Source of the DNA: Lentzea californiensis
GTDB lineage: Bacteria; Actinomycetota; Actinomycetes; Mycobacteriales; Pseudonocardiaceae
Length of the DNA: 64,000 nt
Assembly (NCBI RefSeq): GCF_024648825.1
Contig: NZ_JANBBE010000001.1
Coordinates: 1,674,001 to 1,738,000, forward strand
Direction: 5' to 3'
Made by a program: the position numbers and the translations under genes. The notes under the pieces were generated by a model. That model made no database searches, was not told where the DNA came from, and saw only the letters and a program-made list of their open reading frames with translations. Positions 46,661 to 57,092 of the stretch are shown here, piece after piece; the first letter of the stretch is position 1; each line of letters opens with the position of its first letter.

Positions 46661-46666
46661 ACTATG
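46661..46666 (-). promoter_or_regulatory. -10 box for leaderless sugar dehydrogenase mRNA
   Basis: On the minus strand CATAGT lies 6 nt before ATG 46654. It falls on the last codons of the DUF4291 gene, so the dehydrogenase may have its own promoter. Confidence 0.4.
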
Positions 46667-47201
46667 CGTTCTGTGCGGTGGAGGTTCCGTAAGGCCGCTC
46701 AACGGGCAGCAACGCGCGCGCTCCGTCCAGGTCACGCGCCCGCACCTTCTCGTGAACCTCGTGCGCGAGGGCCGTCACGTCGGTGATGCCGACCGTCCAC
46801 TCGTTGACGTACATGTCGACGGCTTCGCGGGTCAGCCCGATCTGGATGGACCGGTGGGGGAGGGCCTCGTGGTTCAGCCCGCGTTCCGGGTCCCACTGCA
46901 CGCGCACCGGAGGCTTGCCCTTGATGCTGCTCTCGACCGCGTTGGAGACGGCCCAATCGAACCCCGTACGGGTGATGCGCACGGCCAGCACCCGCTCCTG
47001 GCCTTCCTTCCGGGCGTAGCCGCAGCGGTACATCATCCAGAGGAACGACGGCTTGATCCACGTCATCCGTTCCAGCTTGAACGGCGGCACGAACCGTTGC
47101 GCGGCCACGGCGGGGCCGGCGATCGCGGGCGAATAGGCCTGGTAAACCACTATGGACTGATCGTCGTAGTCAGCCCTGATCTCTCTCGTTGACACGTGCA
47201 C
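46662..47201 (-). CDS. DUF4291-family protein
   Basis: The 179-residue protein matches DUF4291: it opens [20 protein letters not shown] and contains [21 protein letters not shown] and [16 protein letters not shown]. The family is widespread, about 180-200 residues, cytosolic and uncharacterised. Conserved Asp, Tyr, Trp and His suggest nucleic-acid or nucleotide binding, but that is a guess. The start is GTG 47201, with GTG 47195 as alternative. It lies 7 nt upstream of the sugar dehydrogenase and divergent from mfd. Confidence 0.88.
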   Translation of the reverse strand: MHVSTREIRADYDDQSIVVYQAYSPAIAGPAVAAQRFVPPFKLERMTWIKPSFLWMMYRCGYARKEGQERVLAVRITRTGFDWAVSNAVESSIKGKPPVRVQWDPERGLNHEALPHRSIQIGLTREAVDMYVNEWTVGITDVTALAHEVHEKVRARDLDGARALLPVERPYGTSTAQNA

Positions 47202-47348
47202 AGGGTGCCTGCTGGGGCCGTGCTCGAGCCACCCGATAAGTGGTCGCGGAACGAGCTATGGTGGGTGGTGAGACCCCTCGTCCCAGGCAGGGGTCTGTCG
47301 GCGTTCGCACATCGCGCGCCCATTCCGCACTCGACCGGGGTTTCTCAC

Positions 47349-50300
47349 ATGCCGCTGCTCGGCCTGCTCGATGGTGTCCTGCCCGACAAAGCCCTCCGCA
47401 CGCTGATCGAATCGGCGGGCGTTCCCGAGCTGGAGCTGGACGGTCCGCTGGCCGCCCGCCCGCTCGTCACCGCCGCGCTGTCCACGGTCAGGCCGGTGCT
47501 GGCCGTGACCGCCACGGGCAGGGAGGCCGAAGAGCTGACGAACGTCCTCAAGGACCTGATCGGCCCGGACAAGGTCGTGTTCTTCCCCAGCTGGGAGACG
47601 CTGCCGCACGAGCGCCTGAGCCCGCGTGCGGACACGGTCGGCGCGCGCCTGCAGACGCTGCGCCGCCTCAAGCACCCCGAGGGCAACCCGATCAAGGTCC
47701 TCGTCACGACGGTCCGCAGCCTCATCCAGCCGATGGCGCCGGGGCTGGGCGACCTCAAGCCCGTGCACCTCAAGGTCGGCGAGGAGCAGGACTTCGCGGA
47801 GCTGCTCACCACGCTCGCCGAGAACGCCTACAGCCGCGTCGACATGGTCGAGAAGCGCGGTGAGTACGCGACGCGCGGCGGCATCCTCGACCTCTTCCCG
47901 CCGACCGCCGAGCACCCGTACCGCGTCGAGTTCTGGGGCGACGAGGTCAGCGAGATCCGGCCGTTCTCGGTGCAGGACCAGCGATCGCTGCCCGAGGAGG
48001 TCACCGACTTCGTCGCGCCGCCGTGCCGTGAGCTGCTGCTGACCGACGACGTCCGGCACCGCGCGGCCGAGCTGGCCGAGGAGCACCGGTCGGACGCGCA
48101 CCTCGCGGAGATGCTGGAGAAGATCTCGGCCGGCATCGCGGTCGAGGGCATGGAGGCGCTCATCCCGGCGCTCTGCCCGGACGAGTTGCAGCTGCTCACG
48201 GACGTGGTCGAGAAGGGCACGCACGTCCTGCTCAACGACCCGGAGAAGATCCGGGCCCGCGCGGCCGACCTGGTGCGCACCGGGCAGGAGTTCCTCGAGG
48301 CGTCCTGGATGGCGGCCGCCGCGGGCGGCAAGGCGCCGATCGACCTCGGCCGCAGCGGCTACCAGGGCCTCGGCGAGATCTCCGAGCACGCCAAGGCAGG
48401 CGACCGTCCCTGGTGGACGCTCAGCCAGCTCACCAGCGACGCCAGGGACGTCGTGCACCTCGACGTCAAGCCGGTCGAGGCCTACCAGGGCGACGTCGAT
48501 CGGGCGTTCGCGGACCTGAAGGCGCACACGGCGACGGGCGGTGCGGCCGTGCTGGTCGTGCCCGGCGCCGGTACCGCGCAGCGCGCCGTCGAACGGATGA
48601 AGGAAGCCGAACTCTCGGCCGTCTGCGTCGAATCCCTCGACGAGGCACCGAAAGCGGGCACCGTCACGGTCGTGCGCGGCTCGCTCGAGGACGGGTTCGT
48701 GCTGCCGGACCTCGCGCTGGTGGTGCTCACCGAGACCGACCTGACCGGCGGTCGCGGCGGCACGTCCACGAAGGACATGCGCAAGATGCCGTCCAAGCGG
48801 CGCAACGCGGTCGACCCGCTCGCGCTGAAGGCCGGCGACTACGTGGTGCACGAGCAGCACGGCATCGGCAAGTACGTGGAGATGGTCCAGCGCACTACCA
48901 AAGACACTGTCGGTGCGTCTGCCACCCGCGAGTACCTGGTCCTGGAGTACGCGTCGTCCAAGCGCGGCCAGCCCGGCGACCGGCTGTTCGTGCCGACCGA
49001 CCAGCTCGACGAGGTCAGCCGGTACGTCGGCGGCGAGCTGCCCACGCTGAACAAGCTCGGCGGCAGCGACTGGAAGAACACGAAGTCCAAGGCGCGCAAG
49101 GCGGTCAAGCAGATCGCGGCCGAGCTGGTGCAGCTCTACGCGGCGCGGCAGAGCGCCCCGGGCCACGCCTTCGCGAGCGACACGCCCTGGCAGCGCGAGC
49201 TGGAGGACGCGTTCGCGTTCACCGAGACGCAGGACCAGATGGCCGCGATCGACGAGGTCAAGGCCGACATGGAACGGTCCGTACCGATGGACCGCGTCAT
49301 CTGCGGTGACGTCGGCTACGGCAAGACGGAGATCGCGGTCCGCGCGGCGTTCAAGGCCGTGCAGGACGGCAAGCAGGTCGTCGTGCTGGTGCCGACGACG
49401 CTGCTCGCCCAGCAGCACCTCAACACGTTCGCCGAGCGCATGCGCCAGTTCCCCGTGGTGGTCAAGGGACTGAGCCGCTTCACCGACCCGCAGGAGTCCG
49501 CGCAGACCATCGCGGGCCTCGCGGACGGCGAGGTCGACATCGTGATCGGCACGCACCGGCTGCTGCAGAAGAGCGTGCGGTACAAGGACCTGGGCCTCGT
49601 GATCGTCGACGAGGAGCAGCGCTTCGGTGTGGAGCACAAGGAGCACATCAAGGCCCTGCGCACGCACGTCGACGTGCTGACGATGTCCGCGACGCCGATC
49701 CCGCGCACGCTGGAGATGTCGCTCGCCGGCATCCGCGAGATGTCCACGATCCTGACCCCGCCGGAGGAACGGCACCCGATCCTCACCTACGTCGGCGCGT
49801 ACGACGACAAGCAGGTCGGCGCGGCGATCCGGCGCGAGCTGATGCGCGACGGCCAGGTCTTCTACGTGCACAACAGGGTCTCGACGATCGAGAAGGCCGC
49901 GAAGCGCATCCGCGAGCTGGTGCCGGAGGCCCGGGTCGTGACCGGGCACGGCCAGATGAACGAGGACAAGCTCGAACACCTCATCCAGGGGTTCTGGGAA
50001 CGCGAGTACGACGTGCTCGTCTGCACCACGATCGTCGAGACGGGCCTCGACATCTCCAACGCGAACACGCTGATCGTCGAGCGCGGCGACCTGCTCGGCC
50101 TGGCGCAGCTGCACCAGCTGCGCGGCCGCGTCGGCCGTGGCCGCGAGCGCGGGTACTCGTACTTCCTGTACCCGCCGGAGACCCCGCTCACCGAACACGC
50201 CCACGACCGGCTCGCGACGATCGCGCAGAACACCGAGCTCGGCGCCGGCATGGCCGTCGCCATGAAGGACCTGGAGATCCGCGGCGCCGGCAACATCCTC

Positions 50301-50918
50301 GGCGCCGAGCAGTCCGGGCACATCGCGGGCGTCGGCTTCGACCTGTACATCCGGCTGGTCGGCGAGGCCGTCGAGGCGTTCCGCAAGCACGCCGGAGCGG
50401 ACGGCGGCGAGGTCGAGGAGGAGCTCGCCGAGGTCCGCGTGGACCTCCCGGTCGACGCGCACATCCCGCACGAGTACGTGCCGGGCGAGCGGCTGCGGCT
50501 GGAGGCGTACCGCAAGATCGCGGCCGCCGCCGACGAGGCCGCGCTGACGTCCGTCTGGGACGAGCTCAAGGACCGCTACGGCACGCCGCCGGAGCCGGTT
50601 GAACGCCTGCTCGGCGTGGCCCGCCTGCGGCACGCCTGCCGCCGCCACGGGGTCACCGAGGTGATCGCGATGGGCCAGAACCTGCGGTTCGCGAAGCTGG
50701 ACCTGCTCGACTCGCAGCTGGTCAGGCTGCGGCGCCTGTTCCCGAAGGCCGTCTACAAGCAGTCCATGGGCACGGTCACCGTGCCTAGGCCGACGGAGGG
50801 AGCGGCGGGCGGCCGGATGGGCGCACCTCAGCTGCGCGACCAGGAGCTGCTGGACTGGTGCGGTGCGTTCCTGAACTCACTCGCGGGGACTCCCGTGACC
50901 GGAGTCACCAAGGCGTGA
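47349..50918 (+). CDS. mfd: Transcription-repair coupling factor Mfd
   Basis: The 1189-residue protein has the UvrB-homology module (about 1-350), an RNA-polymerase-interaction domain (about 495-560, [15 protein letters not shown]), the RecG-like helicase with Walker [10 protein letters not shown] from Gly653 and DEEQRF, a translocation motif and the C-terminal TRCF domain that masks UvrA binding. It removes stalled RNA polymerase from lesions and recruits UvrA. ATG 47349 is preferred; the longer frame to 47196 overlaps the DUF4291 start and lacks homology. Two genes of the same strand follow at 14-nt and overlapping spacing. Confidence 0.97.
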   Translation: MPLLGLLDGVLPDKALRTLIESAGVPELELDGPLAARPLVTAALSTVRPVLAVTATGREAEELTNVLKDLIGPDKVVFFPSWETLPHERLSPRADTVGARLQTLRRLKHPEGNPIKVLVTTVRSLIQPMAPGLGDLKPVHLKVGEEQDFAELLTTLAENAYSRVDMVEKRGEYATRGGILDLFPPTAEHPYRVEFWGDEVSEIRPFSVQDQRSLPEEVTDFVAPPCRELLLTDDVRHRAAELAEEHRSDAHLAEMLEKISAGIAVEGMEALIPALCPDELQLLTDVVEKGTHVLLNDPEKIRARAADLVRTGQEFLEASWMAAAAGGKAPIDLGRSGYQGLGEISEHAKAGDRPWWTLSQLTSDARDVVHLDVKPVEAYQGDVDRAFADLKAHTATGGAAVLVVPGAGTAQRAVERMKEAELSAVCVESLDEAPKAGTVTVVRGSLEDGFVLPDLALVVLTETDLTGGRGGTSTKDMRKMPSKRRNAVDPLALKAGDYVVHEQHGIGKYVEMVQRTTKDTVGASATREYLVLEYASSKRGQPGDRLFVPTDQLDEVSRYVGGELPTLNKLGGSDWKNTKSKARKAVKQIAAELVQLYAARQSAPGHAFASDTPWQRELEDAFAFTETQDQMAAIDEVKADMERSVPMDRVICGDVGYGKTEIAVRAAFKAVQDGKQVVVLVPTTLLAQQHLNTFAERMRQFPVVVKGLSRFTDPQESAQTIAGLADGEVDIVIGTHRLLQKSVRYKDLGLVIVDEEQRFGVEHKEHIKALRTHVDVLTMSATPIPRTLEMSLAGIREMSTILTPPEERHPILTYVGAYDDKQVGAAIRRELMRDGQVFYVHNRVSTIEKAAKRIRELVPEARVVTGHGQMNEDKLEHLIQGFWEREYDVLVCTTIVETGLDISNANTLIVERGDLLGLAQLHQLRGRVGRGRERGYSYFLYPPETPLTEHAHDRLATIAQNTELGAGMAVAMKDLEIRGAGNILGAEQSGHIAGVGFDLYIRLVGEAVEAFRKHAGADGGEVEEELAEVRVDLPVDAHIPHEYVPGERLRLEAYRKIAAAADEAALTSVWDELKDRYGTPPEPVERLLGVARLRHACRRHGVTEVIAMGQNLRFAKLDLLDSQLVRLRRLFPKAVYKQSMGTVTVPRPTEGAAGGRMGAPQLRDQELLDWCGAFLNSLAGTPVTGVTKA

Positions 50919-50932
50919 GAGGGTAGATCCTC

Positions 50933-51874
50933 GTGAGCACTGTTCTGAAGCGTTTCTCGCTGGTCGGTGTGGCCGTGGCGCTCCTCGCCACCGGATGCGC
51001 GACCGGGCCCGCGAAGGCCAGTTCGGCCGCGATCGTCGGTGACCAGGCGATCGGCCTGCAGACCGTCCAGGACCGCACCGTGAAGGTGCTCAAGAAGGAG
51101 CCCGCGGCCCAGCAGATGCAGGACCAGGGCAAGCTCGACCAGGTCTCGAAGCTCGTGCTGGCCGACGAGATCAGCCACCGGCTCGCGGCCACCGCGGCGC
51201 AGCGCGAGAACATCACGGTCGACGAGACCAAGGTGTACGACGCGATCAAGGAGAAGGGCGGCGCCGAGGCCGCCGCCAAGCAGAGCGAGCAGGACGAGAC
51301 CACGATCTACCGCCGTCAGCGCGACGTGCTGGTGATGGGTGAGCTCGCCCGCCGCAACCTCTCCACGCTCGAGGTCGTGATCGACTTCTTCCAGGTCCAG
51401 GACCCGAAGGAAGCCAAGGAGAAGGCGGCGGAGGTCACCGCCGACCCCTCGAAGATGTCGCGGTTCGTGCAGGAGGCCCCGCGCACCACCGGCGGCCAGC
51501 AGGCGTCCTCGACGAACCAGCGGGTCCGCGTCACCGAGAACCCGTCGCTGGTGCACACGATGCTGTGGGGTGTGAAGCCCGGCACCGTCGTCGCCTTCCC
51601 GGCCGACGAGCAGCAGTCCAGCTGGATGGTCGCGCTGGTCAAGGAGCGCAACAAGGTCTCGCCCACGCCGGGCGAGGAGGACCTGATCGAGCGCATCGAC
51701 CCGCAGTTGCTCGCGGCGTTCGGCCTGCGCATCGCGCAGTTCCTGACCGCCGACCTGAAGATCGAGGTCAACCCCCGCTACGGCGTGTGGGACCCGACCA
51801 ACGCGCAGGTCGTCGGCAATGCCGGTGAGAGGGCCGGTTTCGTCGGCGTGACCGCGGCCGAGAACAAGTCTTGA
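50933..51874 (+). CDS. SurA-N-like lipoprotein
   Basis: The 313-residue protein has a lipoprotein signal with lipobox ATGC (Cys22) and a helical region (about 40-160) resembling the SurA N-terminal chaperone domain: GDQAIGLQTVQDRTVKVLKKEP and LVLADEISHRLAATAAQRENITVDE. A clear parvulin (rotamase) domain is not visible. It may hold secreted proteins during folding at the cell surface. It lies between mfd and mazG, ending in a TTGA overlap with the latter, so it is part of that operon. Confidence 0.8.
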   Translation: MSTVLKRFSLVGVAVALLATGCATGPAKASSAAIVGDQAIGLQTVQDRTVKVLKKEPAAQQMQDQGKLDQVSKLVLADEISHRLAATAAQRENITVDETKVYDAIKEKGGAEAAAKQSEQDETTIYRRQRDVLVMGELARRNLSTLEVVIDFFQVQDPKEAKEKAAEVTADPSKMSRFVQEAPRTTGGQQASSTNQRVRVTENPSLVHTMLWGVKPGTVVAFPADEQQSSWMVALVKERNKVSPTPGEEDLIERIDPQLLAAFGLRIAQFLTADLKIEVNPRYGVWDPTNAQVVGNAGERAGFVGVTAAENKS

Positions 51875-52791
51875 TCACTGTCGTAGTCCTGAGCGAGCGA
51901 CTCGGCGCCGTGCTGCCCGCTGCCGCCCTGCCCGCGTTGCGCACGGCCGAGGCCGTCTACGCGGGTGAGGGCGTACCCCTGGAGTCCTGGTCCGCGCTGG
52001 GCGTCGACGGGCCCGCGCCCGCGGTGGTCGAGGCCGGCGCGGTGGTGATCGCGACCTCGGCCGACGCCTACCCGGACGCTCACGTGATCACGACTCCGGA
52101 GCCGCTGGGTGCGGGGCTGCTCGACGCGGCCGCCGTCATGCACCGGCTGCGTTCGCCGGGCGGATGTCCTTGGGACGCCGAGCAGACGCACGACTCGTTG
52201 CGCCAGTACCTCGTCGAGGAGACCTTCGAGCTGCTGGAGGCGATCGAGGACGGCGACCGCGCCGCGATGCGCGAGGAGCTCGGCGACGTGCTGCTGCAGG
52301 TGCTGTTCCACGCGCGTGTCGCGGCCGAGGCCGCCGAGGACCCGTTCGACATCGACGCCGTCGCGTCCGAACTGGTCGCGAAGCTCGTCGGCCGGCACCC
52401 GCACGTCTTCGAGGGCAACGACCCGGCCGTGCACGACGCGACCTCCCAGCAGCACCGCTGGGAGGAGCTCAAGCAGGCCGAGAAGCAACGCGAGTCCAGT
52501 GTGGACGGTGTCGCGCTGGGTCAGCCTGCCGTCGCGCTGGCCGCGAAGCTGGTGCAACGCACCAAACGCGCGGGCTTCCCCGTCGACCTGCTGCCGGAGG
52601 GCGACGACACGGGCACGACGTTGTTCGCCGTGGCCGCGCTCGCCAAGCTCGCGGGCGAGGACCCGGAGACGGAACTGCGCCAGGTCTGCCGCCGCTTCGC
52701 CGCGAACGTGCGCGAGGCGGAGGCCAAGGCACGGGCCGAAGGTCTTGATTCTCTTGCGGCTGAGGACTGGCGGCGTTTTTCGCCCTCCTGA
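51871..52791 (+). CDS. mazG: Nucleoside triphosphate pyrophosphohydrolase MazG
   Basis: The 306-residue protein has an N-terminal region (about 1-85) peculiar to actinobacterial MazG and one full MazG domain: LRSPGGCPWDAEQTHDSLRQYLVEETFELLEAI and EELGDVLLQVLFHA, whose EExxE...ExxD residues bind magnesium. A second, partly reduced MazG-like helical half follows. It hydrolyses damaged or excess NTPs. TTG 51871 overlaps the upstream stop as TTGA. The mfd-mazG pairing is conserved in Actinobacteria. Confidence 0.93.
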   Translation: MITVVVLSERLGAVLPAAALPALRTAEAVYAGEGVPLESWSALGVDGPAPAVVEAGAVVIATSADAYPDAHVITTPEPLGAGLLDAAAVMHRLRSPGGCPWDAEQTHDSLRQYLVEETFELLEAIEDGDRAAMREELGDVLLQVLFHARVAAEAAEDPFDIDAVASELVAKLVGRHPHVFEGNDPAVHDATSQQHRWEELKQAEKQRESSVDGVALGQPAVALAAKLVQRTKRAGFPVDLLPEGDDTGTTLFAVAALAKLAGEDPETELRQVCRRFAANVREAEAKARAEGLDSLAAEDWRRFSPS

Positions 52792-52807
52792 AACGGTGGG
52801 CGTGGGC

Positions 52808-52813
52808 TAACGT
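52808..52813 (+). promoter_or_regulatory. -10 box for leaderless tricorn-protease mRNA
   Basis: TAACGT lies 7 nt before GTG 52821 and no ribosome site is visible. Confidence 0.45.
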
Positions 52814-52820
52814 CGATCTC

Positions 52821-55800
52821 GTGACTTACCTGCGGTATCCGCACCTGCGCGGTGACTTGGTGACCTTCGTGGCCGAGGACGACGTGTGGCTCGCGCCCGT
52901 CGATGGAGGAAGGGCCTGGCGCGCGTCCGCTGACCAGGTTCCGGCCCGTACGCCCCGTTTTTCGCCTGACGGCACGCATCTCGCGTGGGCCAGCGTGATC
53001 GACGGCGCCCCGGAAGTGCGCGTGGCGCCTGTGGACGGTGGTCCGGCACGGCGGTTGACGCACTGGGGCGTGGCCCGGACAGCCGTGTCCGGGTGGACAC
53101 CGGACGGGCGAGTGCTGGCGGTGTCGACCACTGGTCAGATGTCGCGCAACCGCAAGCGGGCGCACGCCGTTCCGCTGGACGGCGGACCGTCCGAGGTGCT
53201 GCCGTACGGCTGGGTCAACGACGTGTCCTTCGGCCCGGACGGCCAGGTCGTCACGTCGTCCAGCTACATGCAGGAACCGTCGATGTGGAAGCGGTACCGC
53301 GGCGGCACGGCGGGCAAGCTGTGGGTCGACGCCGACGGCTCCGGTGACTTCACCCGGATCCTGTCCGAGCTGAAGTCGACGCTGTCGAACCCGATGTGGG
53401 TCGGCGGGCGGATCGTGTTCCTCTCCGACCACGAGGGCGTCGGCAGCGTGTACTCGGTGCTGCCGGACGGCACCGACCTGCGCCGCCACTCGGAGGGCGA
53501 GTTCTACGCGCGCAACGCCTCCACCGACGGTTCGCGGGTGATCTTCCACCAGGCCGGCGAACTGTGGCTGCTCGACGGCCTGGAGGACCTGCGCAAGCTC
53601 GACATCAAGCTCGGCGGCCCGCGCACCGGCCTGCAACCGCGCCACGTCAAGGCTTCCGGCAACATCGAGTCGTTCAGCGTCGACCACACCGGCCGCGCGT
53701 CGGCCGTCGAGGTCCGCGGCTCCGTGCACTGGGTGACGCATCGCGACGGCCCGGTCCGGGTGCTGGCCGACCGTTCCGACGTCCGGGCGCGGCTGCCGAA
53801 GGTGCTCGGCGAGACCGGTCACGTGGTGTGGGTGACCGACGTCGAGGGCGAGGAGGCGCTGGAGATCGCGCCCGTCGGCGGTGTCGAGCCGGGCAACACC
53901 GCTCGCCGCATCGCTTCCGGTGCTCTCGGCCGAGTCATGTCGCTCGCCGCCGCGCCTGACGGCTCGCGAGTCGCCGTCGCCACGCACGACGGCCGGTTGT
54001 TGTTGGTGGACATCGCTTCCGGTGAGGTGCGTGAGGTCGTCCGCGGGGCGAACGCGCACGTCACGCACCTCGCGTTCTCGCCGGATTCGGCGTGGCTGGC
54101 GTGGTCGCACCCCGGCCCGACCCCGTTGCGGCACATCAAGATGGTGAACGCGGCGGACCTGTCCGTCGTGGACGTGACGTCGCTGCGGTTCGCCGACTTC
54201 GCGCCGACCTTCACCGAGGACGGCAAGTACCTGGCGTTCCTGTCGATCCGGACGTTCGACCCGATCTACGACGCGCACGTGTTCGACCTGTCGTTCCCGA
54301 CCGGCTGCCGCCCGCACCTCGTGCCGCTGGCCGCCACCACGCCGTCGCCGTTCGCCCCGATGCACGGCGGGCGCCCGGTCGGCGACGAGGACAAGGACTC
54401 GGAGGACGACGACGACAAGGCGCCGGTGACGAAGGTCGACCTCGAAGGCCTCGCCGACCGCGTCGTGCCGGTGCCCGTCGCGGCCGCCGACTACGTGTCG
54501 CTGAAGGCGGCTCGCGGTGGTCTGCTGTGGCTGCGCCGGCCGTTGCTCGGCGTGCTGGGGGACAACCTGGCCTCGCCGGACGCGCGCCCGCCGCGCACCG
54601 TGCTGGAGCGCTACGACTTCGGCAAGCAGAAGACCGAGTGCCTGGCGGACAGCGCGGAAGCGTTTGCGGTGTCCGGCGACGGCAAGCGGATGCTCGTCGA
54701 GGACCGCGGTGACCTGCGGGTCGTGCCGACCGACAGCAAGGCCGACGAGGACTCGGCCGACTACGTGGAGATCGACCTCTCCCGCGTGCGGGTCGTCGTC
54801 GACCCCGCGCTGGAGTGGGCGCAGATGTACGCCGAGAACGGGCGTCTCATGCGCGACAACTTCTGGCGCACCGACATGGGCGGCGTCGACTGGCAGGGCG
54901 AACTGGACCGCTACCGGCCGCTGGTGGCCGAGGTGGGCAGCCACGACGACCTGGTCGACCTGCTGTGGGAGGTGCAGGGCGAACTGGGTACCTCGCACGC
55001 GTACGTCTGGGGCTCGGCGCCGAGCGTGCCCGCGTCCCGCCGCCAGGGCCTCCTGGGCGCCGACCTGGTCCGCTCCGGCTCGGACTGGATCATCGAGCGC
55101 GTGATCCCGGGCGAGACGTCCGACCCGCACGCCCGTTCGCCGCTGTGCGCGCCCGGCGTGGCCGTGCGCGCGGGAGATGCACTCGTGGCCGTCGACGGTC
55201 GTCCGGTCGGTCTGGCCGGCCCCGGCCCGTTGCTCGTCGGAACCGCAGGGAAGCCGGTCGAGCTGACCGTGCGGCCCGGTGGTGGTGGAGAGCTGCGACG
55301 GGTCGTGGTGGTGCCACTGGCCGATGAGGAGCCTCTGCGGTACCACGACTGGGTCGCCAACCGCCGTGCGTTCACGCACGAGAAGTCCGGTGGCCGCGTG
55401 GGCTACCTGCACGTTCCCGACATGATGGGCGCCGGCTGGGCGCAGCTGCACCGCGACCTGCGCGTCGAGCTGACCCGCGAGGCCCTCGTGCTGGACGTCC
55501 GCGAGAACGGCGGCGGCCACACCTCGCAGCTGGTGATCGAAAAGCTCGGCCGCAAGGTCATCGGCTGGTCGGTCGCCCGCGGCTACACGGCCTCCGAGTC
55601 CTACCCGCAGGACGCGCCGCGCGGCCCCGTAGTGGCGGTCGCCGACGAGTACGCCGGTTCCGACGGCGACATCGTCAACGTGGCCATCAAGGAGCTCGGC
55701 ATCGGCCCCGTCGTCGGGGTGCGCACCTGGGGCGGCGTCATCGGCATCGACATGATGTACACGCTCGTCGACGGCACCCTGGTCACCCAGCCGAGGTACG

Positions 55801-55991
55801 CGTCCTACTTCAAGGGACACGGCTGGGCGGTCGAGAACTACGGCGTGGACCCCGACATCGAGGTCGTCATGACGCCTGCCGACCGCGTGTCCGGACGCGA
55901 CCCGCAGCTGGAGAAGGCAGTCTCACTGGCCCTGGAAACTCTTTCATCTTCGCCCGCAGCTCACGCTCCGGAGTTGCCGCCGCTGGCATGA
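52821..55991 (+). CDS. Tricorn-like protease
   Basis: The 1056-residue protein has an N-terminal six-bladed propeller (about 1-300), a seven-bladed propeller (about 320-650), a helical C1 domain, a PDZ domain (about 745-840) and a C-terminal S41 serine-protease domain. Catalytic residues visible include His726 in GTSHAYVW and Ser947 in GSDGDIVN. Tricorn trims oligopeptides released by the proteasome, which fits an actinobacterium. Cytosolic: no signal peptide. An acidic insertion (EDKDSEDDDDKAP) lies near 530. Confidence 0.94.
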   Translation: MTYLRYPHLRGDLVTFVAEDDVWLAPVDGGRAWRASADQVPARTPRFSPDGTHLAWASVIDGAPEVRVAPVDGGPARRLTHWGVARTAVSGWTPDGRVLAVSTTGQMSRNRKRAHAVPLDGGPSEVLPYGWVNDVSFGPDGQVVTSSSYMQEPSMWKRYRGGTAGKLWVDADGSGDFTRILSELKSTLSNPMWVGGRIVFLSDHEGVGSVYSVLPDGTDLRRHSEGEFYARNASTDGSRVIFHQAGELWLLDGLEDLRKLDIKLGGPRTGLQPRHVKASGNIESFSVDHTGRASAVEVRGSVHWVTHRDGPVRVLADRSDVRARLPKVLGETGHVVWVTDVEGEEALEIAPVGGVEPGNTARRIASGALGRVMSLAAAPDGSRVAVATHDGRLLLVDIASGEVREVVRGANAHVTHLAFSPDSAWLAWSHPGPTPLRHIKMVNAADLSVVDVTSLRFADFAPTFTEDGKYLAFLSIRTFDPIYDAHVFDLSFPTGCRPHLVPLAATTPSPFAPMHGGRPVGDEDKDSEDDDDKAPVTKVDLEGLADRVVPVPVAAADYVSLKAARGGLLWLRRPLLGVLGDNLASPDARPPRTVLERYDFGKQKTECLADSAEAFAVSGDGKRMLVEDRGDLRVVPTDSKADEDSADYVEIDLSRVRVVVDPALEWAQMYAENGRLMRDNFWRTDMGGVDWQGELDRYRPLVAEVGSHDDLVDLLWEVQGELGTSHAYVWGSAPSVPASRRQGLLGADLVRSGSDWIIERVIPGETSDPHARSPLCAPGVAVRAGDALVAVDGRPVGLAGPGPLLVGTAGKPVELTVRPGGGGELRRVVVVPLADEEPLRYHDWVANRRAFTHEKSGGRVGYLHVPDMMGAGWAQLHRDLRVELTREALVLDVRENGGGHTSQLVIEKLGRKVIGWSVARGYTASESYPQDAPRGPVVAVADEYAGSDGDIVNVAIKELGIGPVVGVRTWGGVIGIDMMYTLVDGTLVTQPRYASYFKGHGWAVENYGVDPDIEVVMTPADRVSGRDPQLEKAVSLALETLSSSPAAHAPELPPLA

Positions 55992-56086
55992 ACACCCCAT
56001 CGTGTTACTAAAGAACTGTGACGGACTGTTCCATGTGGACGATCAACCAGATGGAACAGTTCTCACCGTTCGGGGGTGTGCTGGAG

Positions 56087-56773
56087 ATGAGTCATCGTGA
56101 AGAGCCGCGCAGTGGCCGTGGATGCTTCGGGGCCGTGGTCGTCGTGCCGTTCCTGGCGCTGGGCGGCATGTTCGCGTTGATCGCGCTGACCGGGTCGCCC
56201 TCGGAGGCGCCGCTGGCTGCGCCTCCGCCTGTCCGGCCCTCGTCCCAGTGGTGGACTGAGCCGTTCGAGGCTGGGGTTTCTTTGGCCACCGTTACTGAGA
56301 CCGTGGTGGTGGAGGGGGCTGCTCGGGAGGTTCGGGCTGGTCGTGCCGCTACGCAGACTCGGGTGGTTGGGGCCACTGTTACCGAGACTGTCCGGGTTAG
56401 TTCTTCCAAGCCTGTGGCCGTTGGGCGGAATGAGCCTGGGGAGCCTGCTGGGCCTGGCGAGGAAGAGCCCAATTTGCCTTCTGGGTCGGCTTCGCCGGTG
56501 GTTACCACTACTTCTGCGGTTGTGTCCAGTGTGGACCCCAGGCCTCCTGGTGAGGCGCCTGGTTCTGTTGTGGCGCCGGGGGAAGCGCCTGTCGAGGCTC
56601 CGCCTTCGTCTGCGCCTCGGGCTGAGGAGCCGGTTTCGCCGGTGGTGACGCCGGTTGCCTCGCCGGGTGAGCCGCCTTGTGATCGGGCTGAGCCTTCTGT
56701 TGATCGGGCTGAGCCTCCTGTTGAGGAGGTTGTGGTTGAGGTTTCGGTGGGGGCTCCTGTTTTGAGTTCGTAG
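56087..56773 (+). CDS. Single-span membrane protein with Pro/Val/Glu-rich exterior
   Basis: From ATG 56087 the product has 228 residues: a short basic cytoplasmic tail (MSHREEPRSGRGC), one membrane span (about 15-37) and a long low-complexity exterior of Pro, Val, Glu, Ser and Thr with repeats such as GEAPG/GEAPVEAPP and CDRAEPSVDRAEPPVEE. GTG 56018 or ATG 56051 are alternative starts. Third codon positions shift toward T and G compared with neighbours. No family was recognised. Its Thr/Ser/Pro-rich exterior would be a good substrate for O-mannosylation by Pmt. Confidence 0.65.
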   Translation: MSHREEPRSGRGCFGAVVVVPFLALGGMFALIALTGSPSEAPLAAPPPVRPSSQWWTEPFEAGVSLATVTETVVVEGAAREVRAGRAATQTRVVGATVTETVRVSSSKPVAVGRNEPGEPAGPGEEEPNLPSGSASPVVTTTSAVVSSVDPRPPGEAPGSVVAPGEAPVEAPPSSAPRAEEPVSPVVTPVASPGEPPCDRAEPSVDRAEPPVEEVVVEVSVGAPVLSS

Positions 56774-56782
56774 GTGGTTGCG

Positions 56783-56980
56783 TTGCGGGCGTGTGGTTGC
56801 GCTGCTTCCTGGGGGACTCCGCCCCCCAGACCCCCCACAATCTGATCAAAGACCGGCCCGCGCCACGCGTGGGTTGATGGCACGCCTGTTGCTTTGGGCG
56901 GAGTTGCGTTGCTTTGAGGGGTGCGGTGGTGGGGTGGTCCCACCCAGACCTTGCGGTAAGGACGGCTCGCCTGCGGCATG
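56783..56980. repeat. Dispersed intergenic repeat, copy B
   Basis: Copy B matches 37877-38060 in the order TTGCGGGCG, CTGGGGGACTCCGCCCCCCAG, AGACCCC, CAATCTGATCA, GGGTTGATGGCACGCCTGTT, TTGGGCGG and AAGGACGGCTCGCC, with drift between blocks. It fills the 319-bp gap between the membrane protein and the transglycosylase gene; no gene is visible in the gap. Confidence 0.7.
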
Positions 56981-57092
56981 GCGTGCGATCCGTGGGCTGC
57001 CTTGGCCTCGGCGGAGTGTCAGACCTGCTCTGTACGTTGGGTCGCGGGGGGTCCTTGGTCGAAGGGGACCCCTGCGTCAGCGTGGTTCGGCG

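Noticed and set aside
47256..50648. 1130-codon minus-strand open frame antisense to mfd
   Set aside because: It mirrors mfd codon bias, has no recognisable domain and no start context; mfd itself has complete motifs.
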